Below are positions 60,179 through 64,000 of a stretch of 64,000 nt of DNA, piece after piece; the stretch's first letter is position 1; each line of letters begins with the position of its first letter. This stretch comes from Halorientalis salina (GTDB lineage: Archaea; Halobacteriota; Halobacteria; Halobacteriales; Haloarculaceae), in contig NZ_SOSC01000011.1 of NCBI RefSeq assembly GCF_005049285.1, positions 1 to 64,000 of the forward strand. The letters run 5' to 3'. Made by a program: the position numbers and the translations under genes. The notes beneath the pieces are model-generated. The model worked only from the letters and a program-made list of their open reading frames with translations, did not search any database and was not told the DNA's origin.

Positions 60179-60366
60179 CTTTTACTTCGTCGGGTCGCGG
60201 CATAGCCGCGACCGCTCCTCGTAAAACGTTCATGAAAACGACCTTCTCGCTCGGGTCTCCGACCCTCGCGAGAAGTGAACCGCGCTCGCTGACTCGCGGT
60301 TTCACCGCTCGTCTTCCCGAGGCGCTCACGGTGCTCGCGCCTCGCTCTGCTCGCGCGGATGCTCAT
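60179..60366 (-). repeat. Haloarchaeal triple-hairpin repeat, copy 4 (extended stem 1)
   Basis: Read on the minus strand it begins GAGCATCCGC, has an enlarged stem 1 (CCGCG/CGCGG) holding internal hairpins (GAGGCGC/GCGCCTC), then GGTTCAC, stem 2 (CTTCTCGC/GCGAGAAG enclosing GGGTC/GACCC; plus-strand 60243-60275), TTTTC, then GTTTTACGAGGAGC and stem 3 (GGTCGCGGC/GCCGCGACC; 60193-60213), ending CGACGAAGTAAAAGG. It lies in the 3' region of the small membrane protein gene on the same strand. Confidence 0.75.
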
Positions 60367-60373
60367 ACAGGAC

Positions 60374-60766
60374 TTATCGTCGATCAGCCACGGCACCCGC
60401 CGTCTGCCCGTTCTCTGCCCAAAGAAACACAGCCACTGCTGCGACGAGCCCCAGAACCGACGCCGCGATCAGCGCGACGACCGTTCCGGTCTCGAACCCG
60501 CCTGCTGCACCAAACAGAACGACGAGGAACGTAACTCCAAAGGTCCCGAGCGCGAGGGCTGGCCGTCGGCGTCCGGGACCGGCCGCGGGTCCGAGTCCGA
60601 CGGCGACGATTGCTGCGACAGCGACACCGGCCAGAAGGCCGACGGGGAGGCCGACGAACAGTGAGAACTCGATGTACGGCGTAGCGAGTTCGGTTACCAG
60701 GACGCCGACAGCGAGAAACGACGCGAGCCCGCTGGCAACGACGAGAGCGAGGTTTCGAAGACGCAT
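60374..60766 (-). CDS. Small four-span membrane protein
   Basis: From MRLRNLALVVASG the protein has 130 residues and four hydrophobic segments: LALVVASGLASFLAVGVLV, SLFVGLPVGLLAGVAVAAIV, LGTFGVTFLVVLFGAAGG and GTVVALIAASVLGLVAAVAV. There are no catalytic motifs. The stop lies 8 nt from repeat copy 4, which could form its mRNA 3' end. Family unrecognised. Confidence 0.65.
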   Translation of the reverse strand: MRLRNLALVVASGLASFLAVGVLVTELATPYIEFSLFVGLPVGLLAGVAVAAIVAVGLGPAAGPGRRRPALALGTFGVTFLVVLFGAAGGFETGTVVALIAASVLGLVAAVAVFLWAENGQTAGAVADRR

Positions 60767-60820
60767 ACTAGAGATACACAATCAGAAAGTATGACCTTTT
60801 GGTCAGCCGTGGTCGGCTCC

Positions 60821-61240
60821 CTACGCGTCCAGGATCTCTACCAGGTTCCCTTCGGGGTCCCGGACGAACAGGATCCGCGTGCCGCTCTCGGTGGTCTGTG
60901 GCTCGCTGATCGTCTCGGCGTCCTCGGGCAGGTTCTCGTAGAACGCGTCGACGTCGTCCACGGCGAGCCCCAGGTGTTTCGCCCCTGGCTGGTTGACGTC
61001 GCCGCCCGTGTCGTCATCGCCTTCGGGGTCGTACTCGACGAGTTCGACTCGCGCTCCGTCGGCGTCGAGGTGGGCGAAGTCCGCGCTGGCACCGTCGACG
61101 CCGACACCGGTCGCGAACGCCTCGCCGCCGATCGAGAAGCGGGCGAGGACGTCGAGTCCGAGTCCCTCGCTGTAGAATTCGACGGCGCGGTCGAGGTCGC
61201 TGACGGTGATACCGACGTGGTGGGCGCTGAGGTCCTGCAT
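60821..61240 (-). CDS. VOC-family (glyoxalase/bleomycin-resistance-like) protein
   Basis: From MQDLSAHHVGITVSDLDRAV the protein has 139 residues in two beta-alpha-beta-beta-beta units. Ligand positions are H in HHVGITV, H in KHLGLAVDDVDAF and the glutamate in EGNLVEILDA. The core RDPEGNLVE is typical of glyoxalase I and methylmalonyl-CoA epimerase. Exact activity is not determined by the sequence. Confidence 0.85.
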   Translation of the reverse strand: MQDLSAHHVGITVSDLDRAVEFYSEGLGLDVLARFSIGGEAFATGVGVDGASADFAHLDADGARVELVEYDPEGDDDTGGDVNQPGAKHLGLAVDDVDAFYENLPEDAETISEPQTTESGTRILFVRDPEGNLVEILDA

Positions 61241-61296
61241 ACCTGTCCTCCCGAACGACTGGCGGAAAACCACTTCGCTCCGCGACGACCGCCCCG

Positions 61297-62796
61297 TTAC
61301 TTCTCCCGAACGGTCCCGCCGCCGAGTCCTTCCCATTCGACACGGTAGCCCAATCGCGAGAGGACCGCGCTCGCGTCGTCGATACCGTACTCGTCGAGTG
61401 CCCGCTCGACGCCGTCGAGAGCCATCCCCGCCTCGATCACCCCGTCCAACGCCTCCAGTACCCCCGGTCGAACAAGGGTCCGTCCGACCGTTTCGTGGTC
61501 CGGCAACGATTTTCCTTCGAGGGTATCTGCGCTCACGCCGTGCCGTTCGGCGAGCACGTCGAGGGCGATGGCGTCGTCGTCCGGTCGTAGCTCCGCGGGA
61601 AGATCAGCCGACGCGTCGGCGACGAGGTCGTCCTCGTACCGTCGGAGCACGTCGCGAACGTCCTTGATCCGGACGCTCCCGGAGTATGGGATCGCCCGGT
61701 GGTCGCGAGCTTCGATGTCCTCGGCGACGCCGAGGGATTCGTCGACGGCGACGACCATCTCGACGTTTTCCAGGTCGGCCAGCCGGGAGAGTTTCTTTTC
61801 GACGTACTCGGGCGTCCAGAAGCCCATGATCTCGAAGAAGACACGGAAGTCGCCGTACCGGTAGTCGAAGGCGAAATCCGGGATGACGACGTGTGCGCCG
61901 GCTTCCAGCGGTTCGGGTTCACGCACGAGGTCCCAGTCCAGATCCAGCGACTGGAAGCGCCTGGCGAAATCGGCCTCGACGCCGCTGTCGAAGGTGACCT
62001 CCGTGACCGGGTCGACGCCCGGGACCGACACGTCCGCGTCGGTGAGGGTCATCTCGCGGTCGGTTCCGCGGTCGTCGATCGTCGCCGTCAGCCGCCAGTC
62101 GGCGGTCTTGGCGATGGTTCGGAGCAGCCGGGCGAAGCGGGTGCCGTATCGCCGCGTCGACCTGAACAGGGCGTCCGGGCCGGTCACCACCACCTCGCGG
62201 TCGCCGTCCGTTCGGCGGATCTCGTACATCAGTCGGAGGCGCTTGACCGCCGAGACGACCGCTTTGGGGTCCGACGAGCGCACGCGGACCTCGGTCGCAT
62301 CGAACAGTGCGGTCTGAGCCAGCGAGAGGTCGTACTGGGCGAGCAGGTCCTCGGGACTCCAGCGAACGTCCACGTCCGCGATGATCTGTCGCGTTTCGCG
62401 GTCGGCGTAGAGGGCCTGCTCGACGTCGGCCGGCGAAACCCCGAGGTCGTCGGCCGCTCGGGCCAGTGCCTGCTCGCGGTCGCTTTCGGTCACGACGCCG
62501 ACGGACTCGGCGGCGGTGAACGCGGCGTCGCGCGCCCGGCGCGGCTCGACCGGGGCCCGCGTCTCGACGGTCGCCTGGCGGTCGAGCAGTTTGGCGAACC
62601 CGCGGACGAGTTTGAAGTCGTCGGCCTCGCGTTCGAGGGCGGTCAGTGCCTCGTCGAGGTCGCCCCGGGACTGCCCGACGTGGCCCTGGAAGACGCCGAT
62701 GACCCGAGCCGCCAGCTCGCGGTCGTCGTCCGTGGCGAACCGGGGGTGGTAGCCGCCGCCCGCGCGGGACACCCTGAGCAGGTCCTTCGTCAGCAC
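61297..62796 (-). CDS. Bax1 nuclease (DUF790 family, XPB partner)
   Basis: From the GTG encoding VLTKDLLRVSRAGG the protein has about 499 residues. The family signature is VVIPDFAFDYRYGDFRVFFE, then IMGFWTPEYVEKKLSRLAD, typical of DUF790, the archaeal Bax1 protein that binds XPB and acts as a structure-specific nuclease. The N-terminal two thirds include a tRNA/DNA-binding-like helical region. The XPB helicase gene lies 550 nt away on the same strand, separated by a lipoprotein gene on the other strand. The start could alternatively be the TTG at 62823. Confidence 0.85.
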   Translation of the reverse strand: MLTKDLLRVSRAGGGYHPRFATDDDRELAARVIGVFQGHVGQSRGDLDEALTALEREADDFKLVRGFAKLLDRQATVETRAPVEPRRARDAAFTAAESVGVVTESDREQALARAADDLGVSPADVEQALYADRETRQIIADVDVRWSPEDLLAQYDLSLAQTALFDATEVRVRSSDPKAVVSAVKRLRLMYEIRRTDGDREVVVTGPDALFRSTRRYGTRFARLLRTIAKTADWRLTATIDDRGTDREMTLTDADVSVPGVDPVTEVTFDSGVEADFARRFQSLDLDWDLVREPEPLEAGAHVVIPDFAFDYRYGDFRVFFEIMGFWTPEYVEKKLSRLADLENVEMVVAVDESLGVAEDIEARDHRAIPYSGSVRIKDVRDVLRRYEDDLVADASADLPAELRPDDDAIALDVLAERHGVSADTLEGKSLPDHETVGRTLVRPGVLEALDGVIEAGMALDGVERALDEYGIDDASAVLSRLGYRVEWEGLGGGTVREK

Positions 62797-62874
62797 GCCC
62801 GGTTCTCGGACCCCGACGGGCAAAAGCGGACTGGAGAGAGAAGATTCATACCGAACGGCCGTCCACCCAGGCGT

Positions 62875-63291
62875 ATGCAGCGCCGACAGGTCGTGCGTGC
62901 GCTCGGCCTCCTCGCGGTCGGAAGCGCGGGCTGTTCCGAGGCCCCCTCACCCACTCCAGCACCGCCGACCGGGACGCCGGGCGACCCCGACGGTGGTAAC
63001 AGCGGTGGGCTCACGACGCGCAAACCGCTCCGGGTGGAGAACGATTACACCATCTCCGAGGGCCCGAACGGGAACGTCCTGATCGAAGCGACCGTCACGA
63101 ACCCCGCGTCCGTCGACCGGACGGCGACGATGCGAGTCGACGCCAGCCTCGACGGCGAGGAAACCGTCGAGCGGAAGCAGATCGATGTGGAGAGCGGTGA
63201 GAGTACAGACGTCTCCATCGTCCTCGATTACCGGTACGAGGACTGGCAAGCGGGGTCGTTCTCGGTCGGGTTCAACTTCGAGTACGTCTGA
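62875..63291 (+). CDS. Small lipoprotein
   Basis: This 138-residue protein begins MQRRQVVRALGLLAVGSAGC, with RR motif and lipobox AGC at residues 18-20 (Tat-exported lipoprotein), then a low-complexity Pro/Thr/Gly segment (APSPTPAPPTGTPG) and a beta-rich domain (RKPLRVENDYTISEGPNGNV, DRTATMRVDASLDGEETVER, FSVGFNFEYV). It lies on the plus strand between the minus-strand xpb and bax1 genes, probably a later insertion in that locus. Confidence 0.85.
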   Translation: MQRRQVVRALGLLAVGSAGCSEAPSPTPAPPTGTPGDPDGGNSGGLTTRKPLRVENDYTISEGPNGNVLIEATVTNPASVDRTATMRVDASLDGEETVERKQIDVESGESTDVSIVLDYRYEDWQAGSFSVGFNFEYV

Positions 63292-63349
63292 TTCACCGAC
63301 GCCGCTCGGCCACGCTCCGCCCGCCCGACCGCGTACGCTGAGACACCCC

Positions 63350-64000
63350 TCACCGTCGCCGCTCGGCCACGCGGACCTCCGCCGTCTCCTCACTCACCAC
63401 CTCGTACAACAGCGCTCGCCCCCCGTCGGCTTTCGGCCGCAGGATCCGCCCGAGTCGCTGCGTGAACTCCCGCTCGCTCCCGCTCCCCGACAGCACCACC
63501 GCAACGTTCGCGTCCGGCACGTCGACGCCCTCGTCCAAGACGTTCGCCGTCACGACCCGCGAGTACTCTCCGCTTCGGAACCGCTCCAGGATTTCCCGCC
63601 GTTCCGCCGTCGGCGTCTCGTGCGTGATCGCCGGCAGCAGGAACCGCTCGGAGAGCCGATACACCAGGTCGGTCGAGGCGGTGAACACGATGATCCGGTC
63701 GTCGCGATGCCGGCCGAGAATCGCTTCCAGTTCCGCGACCTTCCGATCGGCTTCCATCGTGATGTCGCGCGCTCGTTGCTTGGCCAGCAGCGCCTCCCTC
63801 GCACGCGGATCGGTGCCCGACCGCTTGACGAGTTCCTGGTAGTCGCTGCCGCTCCGTAACTGGATGTTCGACTGCGCGAGGTAATCCGTGAAGGTCTCCT
63901 GATTGCGCTCGTAGGCCTCGCGCTCCTCGGGCGTCAGTTCGACTTCGATGCGCTTGATGTCGTAGGCCGCCAGGTGGTCGCCGGCCAACTCGTCGACGTC
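63350..64000 (-). CDS. xpb: XPB/RAD25 DNA helicase, 3' part (cut by window edge)
   Basis: The frame is open from the window edge to a stop at 63350. It contains SF2 helicase motifs V and VI (VVTANVLDEGVDVPDAN, EREFTQRLGRILRP) and the segments EEREAYERNQETFTDYL and DRIIVFTASTDLVYRLSERF of archaeal XPB. Archaeal XPB unwinds DNA for repair together with Bax1, encoded downstream. The N-terminal DRD and motif I to III are outside this window. Confidence 0.9.
   Translation of the reverse strand, partial: DVDELAGDHLAAYDIKRIEVELTPEEREAYERNQETFTDYLAQSNIQLRSGSDYQELVKRSGTDPRAREALLAKQRARDITMEADRKVAELEAILGRHRDDRIIVFTASTDLVYRLSERFLLPAITHETPTAERREILERFRSGEYSRVVTANVLDEGVDVPDANVAVVLSGSGSEREFTQRLGRILRPKADGGRALLYEVVSEETAEVRVAERRR

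Noticed and set aside
1-64000. CRISPR arrays, cas genes, rRNA or complete tRNA genes, provirus genes
   Set aside because: No regularly spaced repeat-spacer pattern, no integrase or capsid genes, and no tRNA or rRNA signatures were seen on either strand.

Overview
The window comes from a haloarchaeon (class Halobacteria). DNA is about two-thirds G+C, the predicted proteins are strongly acidic, and several landmarks are typical of halophilic archaea: the ftsZ1-secE-spt5 cluster, DtdA, a Bax1/XPB pair, class III type IV pilins, DUF1102 surface proteins and many small haloarchaea-only families. The general look is closest to the Haloarculaceae, but no marker here fixes the genus. Genes are tightly packed, often with ATGA or 1-nt overlaps, and many appear leaderless.

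Layout. 1-3 kb: a truncated reading frame, an HTH/Zn-ribbon regulator, a membrane protein, a Rieske protein and a saccharopine-dehydrogenase-like protein. 3-7.6 kb (minus): HHH protein, chorismate-utilising synthase (component I, glutamine amidotransferase, PabC-like lyase) and shikimate dehydrogenase, i.e. an aromatic/p-aminobenzoate block. 7.6-13.3 kb: cation/Ca2+ antiporter, DtdA, FtsZ, SecE, Spt5 and a two-helix RCK protein. 13.3-27.8 kb: CPBP protease, PHP protein, aminotransferase, arylsulfotransferase-like protein, XPD/DinG helicase, ArsA/Get3-type ATPase, glycerate kinase, SDR, endonuclease V and rhomboid. 27.9-28.7 kb: a gene-poor, AT-richer interval carrying two copies of a hairpin repeat. 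28.7-33.9 kb: DUF5788, PolX, Mut7-C, a receiver-GAF/DUF7504 pair and an enoyl-CoA hydratase. 34-35.3 kb: a solo TnpB insertion element with hairpin ends. 35.4-43.3 kb: housekeeping and hypothetical genes, a divergent uS10 paralogue, a pilin, and a divergent geranylgeranyl reductase/ferredoxin pair. 43.3-50.3 kb: a surface-protein export cluster (below). 50.4-64 kb: acyl-CoA synthetase, membrane-anchored protein plus ABC exporter, amidase, flavoprotein, PAPS-reductase-like enzyme, Bax1 and the end of XPB.

The most system-like region is 43.3-50.3 kb. Three DUF1102-type proteins with RR-containing signal peptides and a shared GTGAFTS cleavage region, one of them fused to a parallel beta-helix encoded in foreign-looking low-GC DNA, are followed on the same strand by a signal peptidase with an extra C-terminal domain and by a DUF5305 protein. 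On the opposite strand an HTH membrane protein is translationally coupled to a fourth DUF1102-like protein. The layout recalls bacterial SipW/TasA fibre systems and may be a haloarchaeal surface fibre or sheath module; this is inference.

Two non-coding signals also stand out. One is a repeat family (at about 217, 27900, 28546 and 60180) made of consecutive hairpins whose arms differ in sequence but keep pairing. The other is a two-hairpin cassette sitting in frame inside two unrelated genes (pabA and polX) with the same codon phase and compensatory stem changes.
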